Origin: Ifrita kowaldi
Lineage: Eukaryota > Chordata > Aves > Passeriformes > Cinclosomatidae
Reading direction: 5' to 3'
Assembly: GCA_013398055.1 (NCBI GenBank)
Contig: VZRS01010808.1
Span: 1,343 to 65,342 of the forward strand
Length of the DNA stretch: 64,000 bases
The notes beneath the pieces were generated by a model. That model was not told the DNA's origin. It saw nothing but the letters and a program-made list of their open reading frames with translations, and ran no database searches. Positions 43,606-54,994 of this stretch are shown here, in pieces. Position numbers and translations under genes: made by a program. Every line of letters begins with the position of its first letter. Position 1 is the first letter of the stretch.

Positions 43606-44854
43606 GGAGGAGGGATGCTTCCCTGCCTGCCTGCACCAGCCTGCAACAGGGATGTGGTGAGAGAGGCAGGGGCACCCCCTGAGCGACCCCACACTGGCAC
43701 TGGTCCCTAGGAAGCAGCTGCCCTGCTGGGGCTGCCCGGAGCAGACACATCTGCAGGGATGCTGAGTTGTCCAATACACCTGTGCAGAGACCTGACCAAC
43801 TCATCCCATGCTCTCATCGTGGCCCAGGTGGAGCCTGAGCAGATCCTGACCACCCTGTCAGGAGGTCCAGGGAGCTCCAGCCTGGCACTCAGAGTCATCT
43901 CCAAATGATGAATCCCACCAGGGCCATGACTCTGGCACAGGGATGAGCCAGTGGCCACGCACGGCACAAGGGGCATGGGAGGAGGCTGGTGGTGAGTGCC
44001 AGCAATGAGCCACAGGGAATGAGGACACTGGATTGAGTTGTCTTGGCACTTGGTCATCTTCTCACTCACTGTCACTCACTGGAAGGGGGTACGTCAGCAC
44101 TGGGTCCTCGAGAGGCTGGCAGTGGAAAAATGCCAGTTGCTGTCAACCCTGCACCCACAGCTTGGGAATGAGCCACTGCCCTGCTGCCGCCAGGTTCATG
44201 TCACCCTGTCCCCACTCCGGCCCTCATGGAGCCAAAGGATGAGGCAGAGGGCATGGACCATGGCCAAGCAGGAAGGGGGATGAATGCACCCTGGTGACAA
44301 TGAAGGCATCCCCCAGCTGCAGCCATGGGGCACCACGTGGACCCTTGGCCCTGGCGGGAGCGGTGCTGAGACCATGGGAGCAACTTGGAAAGAGCTGAGT
44401 CCATCTCAGTGCTATGGAGAGCAGGCTGGCACATCCTGGGGATGGGGAGCACGACTCAGAGCACAACTCAGCACCAATGATCCTGGGCACCTCCAAACCC
44501 ACACTGTGTCTCCAGGCTCCCAAGCTGATGGAGGAAACACCCACAGCCGTCCTCACTTCCCTCCCTGTGCACCCCAAGCCCTCAGAGAGCTCTCCAGCGG
44601 GACAGAGGAGGGATGTTTTCCCTGGGGCTCTTCTCCTGACCCTTCCCCGTCTCCCAGCTCCCTCCCCCCTGAGGCAGACAAGTGTTCGCTTTACTGCCTG
44701 GCAACGGGGCTGGGGCTAAGCTTGCTAAAATATGAGTGTTTTTTGGCTGGAGTACCAGAAGGCTGCAGTCCTACAGAGAGAAAAAAATTGAGCACTCCAT
44801 GCCATGGCTCCAGAAAGGGGGAGAATTAGGTTTCACACCGAGCAGGCTGGACCA

Positions 44855-45010
44855 TGGCATTCTTTAGTTAATGCTTAACAAACGCCCAAACAAAAGCGGC
44901 CAACTTCGCTGCATGTTTGTAAAATGTATTCTCAGCAGATTCAGGTTTATTGGAGAATTCACTCGCTTTGCAGCAAGTGGCGTTTTCCTTTTTTTTTCCT
45001 CCTTTAATTT
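44855..45010. promoter_or_regulatory. Enhancer-like block
   Basis: TTAGTTAATGCTTAACAAAC, forkhead-type TGTTTGTAAA, and GGTTTATTGGAGAATTCACT lie in about 150 bp before a pyrimidine-rich tract (44988-45032). FOX-type motifs are of interest because FOXA2 acts with LMX1A in the midbrain floor plate. Motif-only call. Confidence 0.3.
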
Positions 45011-46554
45011 CCCTTCTCCTCCCTCCCCCCCAGCTCAAGCCCTTCTCATTCCTGCTGCCTGAATGCGTCTTCCGACACTTTGAGGGGACATGGCAACCGG
45101 GCTGAAACGGGCTTATTTCACCACAGGGGCTGACACAAGCTCGTCTCCATGGCCCTGGGGTGCAAGTTCTCCCCGGGGTCCAGCTGAGGTGCTGCTGCCA
45201 AGAGGGAACATGGAGTGCAAAGAGCCAAGATTTGGCCTCTTGCAGATTCACCCTTGAGCACTTGGCTGGTGGCTGTATGCTCCAAGAGGCCAGGAGAGCA
45301 AGGAAGGGAGGTGAAGCCTGAGAGGCCTGTTTTTCACCTTTCTTCCCCTAACCCAGCTCTGTCAGGGTTCTAAGCCAGTGGTTCTACCTCATCCAGCATC
45401 CCACTGTGCCATGCACCCCAGCCCTGCACACCTCCTCGGAGAGCCCATCATGACAGAGGATGCTGATGAGCATAGCTTGTGCTCAAAGGCAGAGCCAGTA
45501 TTGGGGATGGTTGAGGCGTGGAGGAGGGGACAGCCCCATTCAGGGACCCAGAGGCTTTGAAGAGGTTAAATTATGGGGTCCATGCATGGGTGTTCTGCCG
45601 GAGCATCCCTGCTTGCATCAGAGCAAGTCCCATGTCCCCCCCTGGGGCCTGGTCCCATGGCAGAGGACACCGGTGATGAGGGACACACTGGGGAGGTGGT
45701 AGCAGAGAGGAAAGGGGAGGCAGCAGAGGAGAGGGTGTTGATGCTGGGCTGTTCAACCCTCCTTCTGCTGCATGGGAACCACCCAAGCATTCCCAGGAAA
45801 GAGCACCTTCGCCCCTGACTCCTGGATGGGGTCCAAAAGCAGTCACGTAACACCTCCCGGACCCTCCAGAGACCATGGCGTGACACTCAGGGGCACTGCT
45901 ACAATGATGGGGTTAAGTAAACAGACAAACGAAGCCTTCCCAGTGAGCAGCCGCTGCCAAAACACACCAGCAACCCTCAAGCCTTCCCTGCGTTCAAGTA
46001 AAAGGTTGAGCAAGTGCACCTCTTCCACGGCTGCTTTGAGTTGCTCCATTTCTGAACAAGGACACACTAATAAGACTTTTACCAACAAAGTCCTATAGCA
46101 GCTGATGGCTCTGTGTCCCTTCCAGGAGCCTGATAAAAATCCTCTGCTGATTGCAGGAGTGGCCAGACAGCAACCTCCTGGGCAAGGCCAGAAGGACAAG
46201 ACCAAAATGCTGATTTTTCTCCTCATTTCCCTAAAGGCCATTCTTTCTGTGTCCCCCCACGCTCAGTAACAGTGTGTAACATCAGACAGGGAGTTGGTCC
46301 CATCCCAGCACCAATGAAGCACCAGGTTTCAGAGGCAGGAGGAACACAGGTAGGAGGGGAAGAGGCACACACACAACACCATGTCCAAGCCCTAATGCCA
46401 CCCCAGTGAAGCCAACCCAAGGATCGATCCCATCCAGCGCATAGCGCAGCAGCTCTGCATCCAAGCGATGCATCTCCCACCAAGCTGAATTTTGAGCAGC
46501 GACCCCCCTCATCCCCCCCATGCCCCCAAGAAAACAAGGATAATTGAAAAACCA

Positions 46555-46950
46555 CAATATCACTAGTCAAATTTAATATTGAGAGTGAGTGAGCGGGAGC
46601 CAGAGGTCAGAATTAATTACACCCCACCATATTTCAGCACGCTGCCGCAGCTCCGTGTCCTTTCCTTGGGGAGCAGTGCTTCCACAGAGAGGTCGACAGA
46701 CATTATTAGAAAGGACTGATTTAAACGTACCCCCAGGAGCTTTTCAGCTTGTCTCTTCAGAGCCTTTGTTTGTACTGAGATTAATGGAGAGGCAAATGAT
46801 GGAAAAGCAAAGTCACCAGGAGCAAGAGGATGTGCCATTGCTGCTGCCACCACCCCGATTTGGCCGGTTTTGTGAGCGGGGCAGGAATAACCAGAAGAGA
46901 AGGAAATGCAGTTTATGTTATTCATTTTGTGAATAAAAATGTGAAGATCT
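46555..46950. promoter_or_regulatory. Enhancer-like block
   Basis: CAAATTTAATATTGAG, GAATTAATTAC, GACATTATTAGAAAGG, GAGATTAATGGAGAGG and TTATGTTATTCATTTTGTG occur across about 400 bp of non-repetitive sequence. ORFs across it are domain-free. Confidence 0.3.
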
Positions 46951-47329
46951 TGAAAACTATTCTTTTTTTGTTTGTTTTCCAAGAAGAAGATATCCTGGCT
47001 AAAACCTCCTGCAGGCTGGCTTTCCTATCCCCTTGGGGATTTTACACACACGCTGGTTTTTTGACGTGCTGTACCACCGTGGGGGAAGGATCTATTTTCA
47101 TTCTGCTCCAGATTAATGTACTCCCTCTTGCAAGTCATTATATTTGTTTCTGATTTTTTTTAAACCTCCTGTGATGGAAAATTAATATAGACACAAACCA
47201 AAATTAAACCTTTCTATTTTCCATTCAGATTTTCAAAAGGAGAGTTACAAAAAAAAAAACAAAGGAAAGGAACAACAGAGCATTCAGACCAAAGAGAGAA
47301 ATCTCATTCCTTGGGCACAGCCAATACTT

Positions 47330-47450
47330 TACTGGTTCCAGCCCTGAACAACCTGATCCAGCATCCAAGTCAGCCCTGCTCCAAGTAGAAGAAGGACTGG
47401 GAAGATTTCCAGTCCTTTCCAGCCCCAACTCCCTTGTGATGCCATAAATT
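47330..47450 (+). mobile_element. Old, degraded CR1-like 3' fragment (tentative)
   Basis: GGTTCCAGCCCTGAACAACCTGATCC...GCCCTGCTCCAAGTAGAAGAAGGACTGG...CCAGTCCTTTCCAGCCCCAAC...TGTGAT follows the order of the CR1 3' end (caacctgat, gccctgct, gg-ttggact, ccttccaacc, tgtgat) with heavy divergence. Confidence 0.42.
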
Positions 47451-47839
47451 CACCTCCACCTTGCACCAACAGGTTCAAAAAGGGATCAGGCAAATCCAGG
47501 GGACTGAGTTCAACACCTGCCTGGACCTACAAGTCCAACCTCACCTTTAGGACACCCCAAATCCCTGAGTGCCCAGGGCAGTGTGGGCTCCCCTGGTCTC
47601 GTGAGGCTTTCCGGGAGCATCACGCCTGAGGCCAGGGTGGGTGCACTGGGTCCAGCCCTGCCCCGGCGCTGGGGCTCCTGGCTGCCCTCGAGTCTCCTAG
47701 GCTACAACCAAGGCTTGCCTTTTCCTTTATTAAACAGAAACCCCATGTTTCCCCACGGACTCTTGGAGCATCCAGGGATGGGGTTGCAGGAGCTGCCGTT
47801 TCCCAGGCGTTTAAAATTCACGGGGTGTTTGTGCCGACG

Positions 47840-48000
47840 TGCCAACGCGGCAAATTCTCATTAGGAGGCGGCCAATTTCCTGCGGAGCTTCCCGGCGCTC
47901 CGGTGGCTATAAAAATCGCTCGGCTGTATAAAAGCTAAACAGAGTAAACTCAGTCGGACACAGGGACCAGCTGCTTCGGAGCAGCTCGGCAAACAGAGAT
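47840..48000 (+). promoter_or_regulatory. CCAAT plus TATA promoter-like block, antisense within LMX1A intron
   Basis: On the plus strand there are a CCAAT box (47872-47876), TATAAAAA (47908-47915), a perfect TATAAAAG (47927-47934), and an initiator-like TCAGTC (A at 47952) about 25 bases after the second TATA box. They sit in a CpG-enriched patch. Just downstream is an 18-base perfect hairpin (47969-47986, 7-bp stem, TCGG loop). Spacing is that of a standard core promoter. No coding ORF follows, so any product would be a non-coding RNA antisense to LMX1A. The alternative is an enhancer with chance TATA elements. Confidence 0.42.
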
Positions 48001-49137
48001 CGGCGGGAGCGCACCGGGCGCTGCCAGCAGGGAGATAGCGCTCTCCCGCCTGGGTTATTTCTTGCCTTATCTTTTATTTCCCTATGCCCCAGCTCACCCT
48101 CATGCAGGGTTTTGCATAAATATCATCTCTGTGTGTTGTCAAGTTGTTGGGATGGGGTTGAGGATTTTTTTTTCCTCAACAGCATTTCCACAATGGGAAG
48201 CAGCTGTTGTGGCTAACGGGCTGCTCTGGAGCAAAAGCTGTGCTCACATCGAGATATCTCAGAAGAGGCATCCTTCATACATAGCTCCGTGCACTAGAGA
48301 GCACTATAACATGTGTTTCCATGAAGTTTGTTAACTACTCGGCTAAACAAGCGTGCTGGAAATGCCAGAGGAATATGCTCTGGAATGAATGGAAATACTC
48401 ATCTAAAAAGGCATTAAATTTAAGCCATCTTTCCCCCCCCACCCCAATCTGCTGAGCTCATGTTGCTGCTCTCTCCTAGTGTGCGCTCTCAGGATGGGAT
48501 TTTGGGAGAAACAAATGTTTGGGGTGCGTTTTACAGCCCTGTGGCACTTGAGACAGGGATGAGACAACGGATGATGGCACACGGGGGGCGTTTCACGCCA
48601 TCGGTGGTCTGGGGATGCAGAGGCACAGCCAGTCCAGCCATGAGCAGCAGCTCATCCTCTCTGATCCCTTCAAGAGACCTGTTCCCAAATGACATCTCAC
48701 ATGTGGAAAACCAGAGCTTTGCCTTTCCTGGGCCTGAGCACCAGCTTCTGAGAGGCACTGAGCATCCTAGAGGGGCTCAGTCTTACAATAAACAGGGATA
48801 AAACCTCAGAAAAATTTGATTATTAAGAGTCCAAAATTTGCTTGAGCTTCTCTACAGCTTTTTCCTCTTCAGTCTGAGGAAGTTCACATTTTTAGGCAAC
48901 GTTCTCTTGAAAACTCAGTAATACACCAGTGCAAATCCAAACCTCTTTTTGATTTCTGTGTAGTGAATGCATTTCAAGGTGATTTCAGTAGCCCCCTGAC
49001 ACCAATCAGAGGGGTCAATATCCATCACAGGGGGAAGATGCTCAAAAGGCTCCAAAGTGGGCTAAAGCTGCTCAGCACTGGAGCTGGTTAAGAGCTTCCC
49101 CATAAAATGAGTTTCCTTTGTTCTATTTGCTCTATTT

Positions 49138-49192
49138 TATGCATATATATGTGTGTGTATATATACACATGCACAAATACATGTGTGCATTA
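49138..49192. repeat. AT/GT microsatellite
   Basis: ATGCATATATATGTGTGTGTATATATACACATGC and following CA/TG dinucleotides. Simple repeat. Confidence 0.85.
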
Positions 49193-49914
49193 GGGGATTT
49201 TTTCTGAAAAATCTTAGCTTTCCACAGAGACTTTTAAATTCAGTAAAGAGCCTAAGTTCAAGTCACATGGGTACTGAAGGGCTGTGCCCAGGGATGCTAA
49301 GCCATCTGGCAAAGAGGGACTCGGGTGCTTTGCTCCATCCAGCCAAAGCCCTGGCTGGATGCCATCTCACCACTCTCTACCCAAAACGTTTTTCTAGAGC
49401 TTTTTAATCTAAAAACATACATTTTCTTTTTTTTTTCTCTTAACCATTTTGATTTTCACACCAAGGAGTGCTGAGGCTGAACAGTGACACACTGGAATGT
49501 CCTTCCAGGCAGGAACTACTGATGCTCTTTCCCACGCATCCCTCACACCCCAGAGCACCCACAACCCTCCCCAGTGTGTTCTCATCACCGAGGCATCAGA
49601 GAAGTCTGAGCAGGGATGTGGCAGCAAAGAGCAGAGACCCCTACAAAAGGAGACAAGGGTGCAAGGACACCCCTGTCCCCTGTGCCACCACTGGGTTTAT
49701 GGCACAGTCACGGTTGCAGGGGTACACGGACAGCGCCCAGCTTGCCAGGCTACCTGAGACAGGTCCCAGTGCCGTCAAGGCAGCAGGATGAGCTTTTGAT
49801 GAATTAGATGGCAAAAGCAAACATGCTTTCTCTAGGAAACAGGTTCCTGCCACTCGTCTGCTCAGGGTTATCGCAGCATCAGGGGCAGCAGCCCTTCCCA
49901 GCAGCCTCCGGCGG

Positions 49915-50125
49915 CCGTGGAGGCAGGATATTACTTTGTTGCTTATTCATTTTATTGCTTCTCCTTTCTAAATATTTGCTTGGCAGGGGAAGGATTCCCT
50001 TTACACCGTATCTGTTTTTACAGGTCAATTGAATTTCTGGCGCTCTCAATCCCTCTTTCCCTCCAATTCCATTTGCAAAACAAATATTGATTGTACCAAT
50101 TAGCTGCGAACCCCTCGCAGAAGAT
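49915..50125. promoter_or_regulatory. Enhancer-like block
   Basis: GATATTACTTTGTTGCTTATTCATTTTATTGC (SOX-type TTTGTT), TAAATATTTGC, GGTCAATTGAATTTC, CAAATATTGATTG and CCAATTAGCTGCG form about 200 bp of AT-rich non-repetitive DNA beginning at GGCGGCCG. Motif and composition evidence only. Confidence 0.36.
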
Positions 50126-50328
50126 ATCCCAACGCCTTCATTCAGGAGAAGGCTCTCCCAGCAAGTGGATGTGCCAGTGGGATGGGAGTCCATAGAGTGG
50201 CAATGTCACAAATTCCACCCACAGCAACCAGAAATGTGTCCAGGCAGGAAGTTAGATCTGACCAACTGAGCATGCTAACAGGTTCTTGTCGAATCACATC
50301 CTTTAAATAAAACAATTAAAACCAAAGA

Positions 50329-51331
50329 TTTTCCCTCACAATGCCTGTAGAGTTTGCCTGTACAGTGCTGGGCTTCTCTGAGCTGCCCCACCAACAGCAA
50401 CAGGCACATCCAACACAAGCACCTCGTCACACCTTGTCATACTGATTTCAGTGCTCTGGGTTTTATCTGTGGCTTCCTTCAAAGGTTTTGTAAAAATCCA
50501 CAACTGCCACAGGGAGAAAAGAAAGACATCTTGGTGGATAAAACAGTCAGCGTTAAAAACTTGCTGTGTTTTGCTCTGATGAAGTCTAAACAAATGTAAA
50601 AAGAACAAATGAGATGACTGAATTGCATGGCAGTGTGAGGCACAGTGGGGATCCTTCACCCTCACACGCAGAGCCACCAGCCTTTGGTGACTCTCATCTT
50701 CTGCCAGCTGCCACTGGGACAGGGGTCCCCGGCACTGGCTGGGATGGCGATGACAACCCTGGTGTCACTCCAGCAGGAGCTGTGACACAGCCCCATGGCT
50801 CACAACCCACCAGTGGCCACTTGCAAAGTNTTTTCCCTCACAATGCCTGTAGAGTTTGCCTGTACAGTGCTGGGCTTCTCTGAGCTGCCCCACCAACAGC
50901 AACAGGCACATCCAACACAAGCACCTCGTCACACCTTGTCATACTGATTTCAGTGCTCTGGGTTTTATCTGTGGCTTCCTTCAAAGGTTTTGTAAAAATC
51001 CACAACTGCCACAGGGAGAAAAGAAAGACATCTTGGTGGATAAAACAGTCAGCGTTAAAAACTTGCTGTGTTTTGCTCTGATGAAGTCTAAACAAATGTA
51101 AAAAGAACAAATGAGATGACTGAATTGCATGGCAGTGTGAGGCACAGTGGGGATCCTTCACCCTCACACGCAGAGCCACCAGCCTTTGGTGACTCTCATC
51201 TTCTGCCAGCTGCCACTGGGACAGGGGTCCCCGGCACTGGCTGGGATGGCGATGACAACCCTGGTGTCACTCCAGCAGGAGCTGTGACACAGCCCCATGG
51301 CTCACAACCCACCAGTGGCCACTTGCAAAGT
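50329..51331 (+). repeat. Perfect 501-bp tandem duplication split by one N
   Basis: 50329-50829 and 50831-51331 read identically, with a single N at 50830 between them (offset 502). Translations of corresponding frames are identical over 113 codons. The second copy continues smoothly into unique sequence (GTTCAGAGC). A single N at the junction points to two overlapping contig ends placed side by side, not to a biological duplication. Confidence 0.95.
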
Positions 51332-53734
51332 GTTCAGAGCACACTGTTAAATGTGTCCTGCCTGTGTCAAAAGTCACAGCCCAAGGCAAAGGCACAGGGG
51401 GTGCAGGGGGTGTGGCAAGGGGGAGCTGACGGATTAGCCACGGAGGGACGCCATGGATTAGCCAGCCTGTCTGCAGCCTGCCAGGCCCAGAGAGGGGATT
51501 ACCCTGCTGCAGCAGTGCAGGAGAGATGCTGGACACAGACAGCCACTGGTCCACCCCAGCGAGGATTCCCAGGTTGCCGGGGATGCCGAGCCTTGAAAAA
51601 GCCTCTTTTCCCAGGTCTCACCCTCAAAACAATGCTGCAAATCCCAGAAAGCAGGGAAAGTTCACATCCCCCTTGACATCCCCTGCAGCCCAGGGAAGGC
51701 ATGTTGCCCAGACAGCCCCGAAGTGCAGGACTGGCCCAGCATCAGAGAGAAATGCTTTTTCCCCCAAAAAATGGGGATGCTTTTTTCCCCGCATTTCTCT
51801 GAGTCACAGCTGGGCGAGTTCACGTTCTCCCTGCAGTGTTGGGGTAAAATGAGACAAGAACACAGAGCAGTGGCCCTCCCCTAACCAGACCAGGGTGCAG
51901 GGCCTGGTACCCACAGGGGGTCAGGTCATCCCTGCAAGCTGGGCGAAGGCCAGGACAGAGCTGTGGATATATAAGATGCTGAGGTACACGTATGAGCCAG
52001 TCCCATCTGATGACAGCATGCACACATCCGGCGTCCCGGGGCGGAGGGCGGGAAGCAGATGCCTGGTTAGAGAAAGGAGGGACCAGCCACAAACCACTCA
52101 TGCTCCTCTGCAGCTTGGACAAGTATGAGGCTGTTTGGCTCTGTGTTTTGGGCTCAGGCCCATCTCTCCAGTTTAAAGCAGCTGAACTGAGACCAAAGTC
52201 TCATTAAGTCAGCCTGCCTGGAGCTGGTTCTGCCACAAGGATGTTTCATCCCAACGTGAAGTCAATGCTCCCCTTTGTGGCTACAAGGAACTCGGGGCAA
52301 ATGAGAGGAAGCAGCCCCCATGGGCAGGGCAGTGCTGCCAGCTCCCAGCATTTCACCTGAAATGCATGGACAATGGGTGCTGGAGATCCTGTGCCCACAG
52401 CCTGGAATTGGGCAAGAATCCCACCTTTTCACTTTTTCCCTAAAACCACCTCCCATTTTAAACTGATCTCCCCGGGCTGCACCAGGAATGGCAGCTCTCA
52501 GGCTGGCAAGTCCCACGAGCCTGGAAACAACCAAGCAAAGGCAAAAAGCCTGGTATTTATCCTCAATCCATGTCAAATGACATGATGGGAAAACCAAGGT
52601 CAGAAGCAGTAATTTGTTTTGCCAGCCTGTCTCCTGGACGCACATGGCAGAGGCTGCCTGAATCCCCCTCCGTCACGTCAAGCAACACATGTGCCCCATT
52701 CCCTCCCGGTGGCATCCCTAAGAAGACGTCACCGTGCCACCTCCCAGCCTTGCTGAACCCTCTAAAGGTCAGCACCAAAGGCATGTCCACCACATATGGT
52801 TATTAGTTCTCTGTGGGTCCATCCATCCCTCCACTACAGCTGGGTGAACAATTCACAGTGCATAAATTTATCTAGCAGATCTCAGCCCACGTGCTGTTTG
52901 CTAACAGTCTGTAGAGAGGCTATATTTTATCCCTTTGGGTTTCTTGGCCAGCATTCAAGCTCCTGACCCTGATTTATTCGCAATCGGTCAAGAGCCACAT
53001 TTCATCTCCATAGGCCACGTCTGCACAGAGCTATTCGGAGCACGTGGCTCCATGTCCCACAGCAGAGCCAGGACACCTCGCCACAAGGCAGGCCCAGCTC
53101 TCTGCAGCACCTCCAAGAGGTAATCAGGGAGTTTTGTGTTCAAAAATAGGCTCTGCGGGGGCAAACCTTGCCTGCTGAGAACAGCGTGGCCGGAACAAAC
53201 TGCACCTCTTGTGCGCATGAAGGCGATGAGAGCTCCAGATGCCGGCCCAGGCTGGCTCCCCGCCTGTCCTCATCCCATCTCCCCATCTCTTTCCTACCTC
53301 TCTGCCTATTTATAGGCATGGAAGACCTTTGCACAGTGCCCAAGCAGCCAGAGGGTTGAGTGTATAGGCGGGATGGCAAATGCCACTCTTCAACTTTCCA
53401 AAATCCTTTCCCTTCTGCCTCTCAAGGGGGCCGCCATGGAGAGCCAGTCATGACCCTGCCTTTGAGCCAAAACCTTGGGACCAGCCAGAAAGCGTCTCTC
53501 AGAACTGCACCCGTCACCAGGCTGGCCCTGAGGCGTTTATAAAGCACTCTACGCTGGGTATCAGCAAGTCTTGCCTAGGGGAGCAATCTCACTCACACAC
53601 GTGAGCATCCCTCTGTGAAACCAAACCAGGTAACACAACCAAGATGATGGGAGAGGTACAGAGGAATATGTGGGATTCAGAGAAAAACAGTGAAGTATCA
53701 GGGTTAGTACCATGAAGATTCAGGGTTAGCATCA

Positions 53735-53815
53735 GCCCTATCTGACATCTTCATTGGCAATTGCAATTAGGGACTAATTAGCATGTTAATAACATTCATA
53801 GAAGAAAATAAACTG
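53735..53815. promoter_or_regulatory. Small AT-rich enhancer-like patch
   Basis: CATTGGCAATTGCAATTAGG, CTAATTAG (53774-53781) and GTTAATAACATTC fall in 70 bp. Motif-only evidence. Confidence 0.26.
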
Positions 53816-54923
53816 GAGAGGATGGAAGGGAGCAAAGCAATCTGAAGGGGACTCTGGAGAGATAAAAAAAAAATAACAAAGGAAATTCAGCTTGGAAAAA
53901 TGCAGCTTCTGCAGTTCAGGGAAAAAACATCCGGAGCAGATGCTGAGGGAGGAGGAGGAAGGCGGGACCAGGGAAGCAGAAAGAGGCTCGGTGTGGGAGC
54001 AGCATGTCAGGCCCAGGAGGGAAGGCAGACCCTGGCTTCCCTGCAAACCAGGCCCTGGGGCTGGAGCAGGGCAGCCTGCATGGCTTCACCAGGCAGTAGG
54101 AGAAGGACCAGCACCTCATGCTGGCAGGGCATCCTGCTGGGGTGGACTTTTCTTGTAATAAAAAATAATATCCCAAGCAGAACCATTAAATGAAACTTGA
54201 CTTCACCTGGAGCTGTTTCCCCTCGTCTGGGCTCGGGAACATCCACTGCACAAACACCTCCCCTCCAAGCTGCAGCTCCATCTTGGCTCCCAGGTGGATT
54301 GGCCACACATGGGAAGGTGAGAGGTGGCAGAGCCATCACCCTCTCTCCGGGTGGGCAAGGCAGGGGGACAGCAGTCAGTGTGCAGAGCTAATGGCTGCGT
54401 TCATGCTACTAAAGGAGACCCCCACACTCCAGCTTAGAAGGAATTACATAGAAGCAATTCCCCTCCTCTGCAGAGCCTCACAGTGCCTCCAGTGCTCACT
54501 GCACACCCTGTCTCGACCAGCATGATGTGCCAGATGCCTCTGTCCTCCGTCAAGCTGAAGCCTCCCTTGTCTCCTCCATCACATAAGCCCCCAGACCACC
54601 TGGCAAAAACTCCCCCATGACTGTCTTATGGGACATGAGGGTGGGACACCTTGGTGATTCCAGTCCTGTTATCACTGCCAGTCTACACTGAATAGTAAAA
54701 TGGATAGAACTGTTTTCTTGTAAGAAAATCCTATAATTACTCAAATGACCAAAATGAGGTAACCAGAGTGCCTTTTTTACAGTGATCCTTATGGACCTGC
54801 ACCTCCTGGCGCAAACCACGTGGATGCAAAACCAGGCAGGATGCAAGCACTTATAGTGGGAAGGATGGTGGGGTGGCAGCCTCTCACACTGCTCCAGGAG
54901 TCCCACGAGTGACAGAGAAAACT

Positions 54924-54994
54924 GCATGAAGCACCCCTCCAGCAGTAATCCTAATCTTGGCATGAAGCACCCCTCCAGCAGCAATCCTTATCTC
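54924..54994. repeat. 36-bp direct repeat, two copies
   Basis: GCATGAAGCACCCCTCCAGC followed by AG(T/C)AATCCT(A/T)ATCT occurs at 54924 and again at 54960. Two or three differences mean it is not an assembly join. Confidence 0.88.

Noticed and set aside
46617..46982. 121-codon minus-strand ORF as the missing LMX1A exon
   Set aside because: It has no C-x2-C/H-x2-C zinc-ligand pattern and no LIM1 signature.
48062..48334. 90-codon ORF downstream of the TATA block as the product of that promoter
   Set aside because: No similarity to a known family, poor start context, and no evidence that it is kept in other species.
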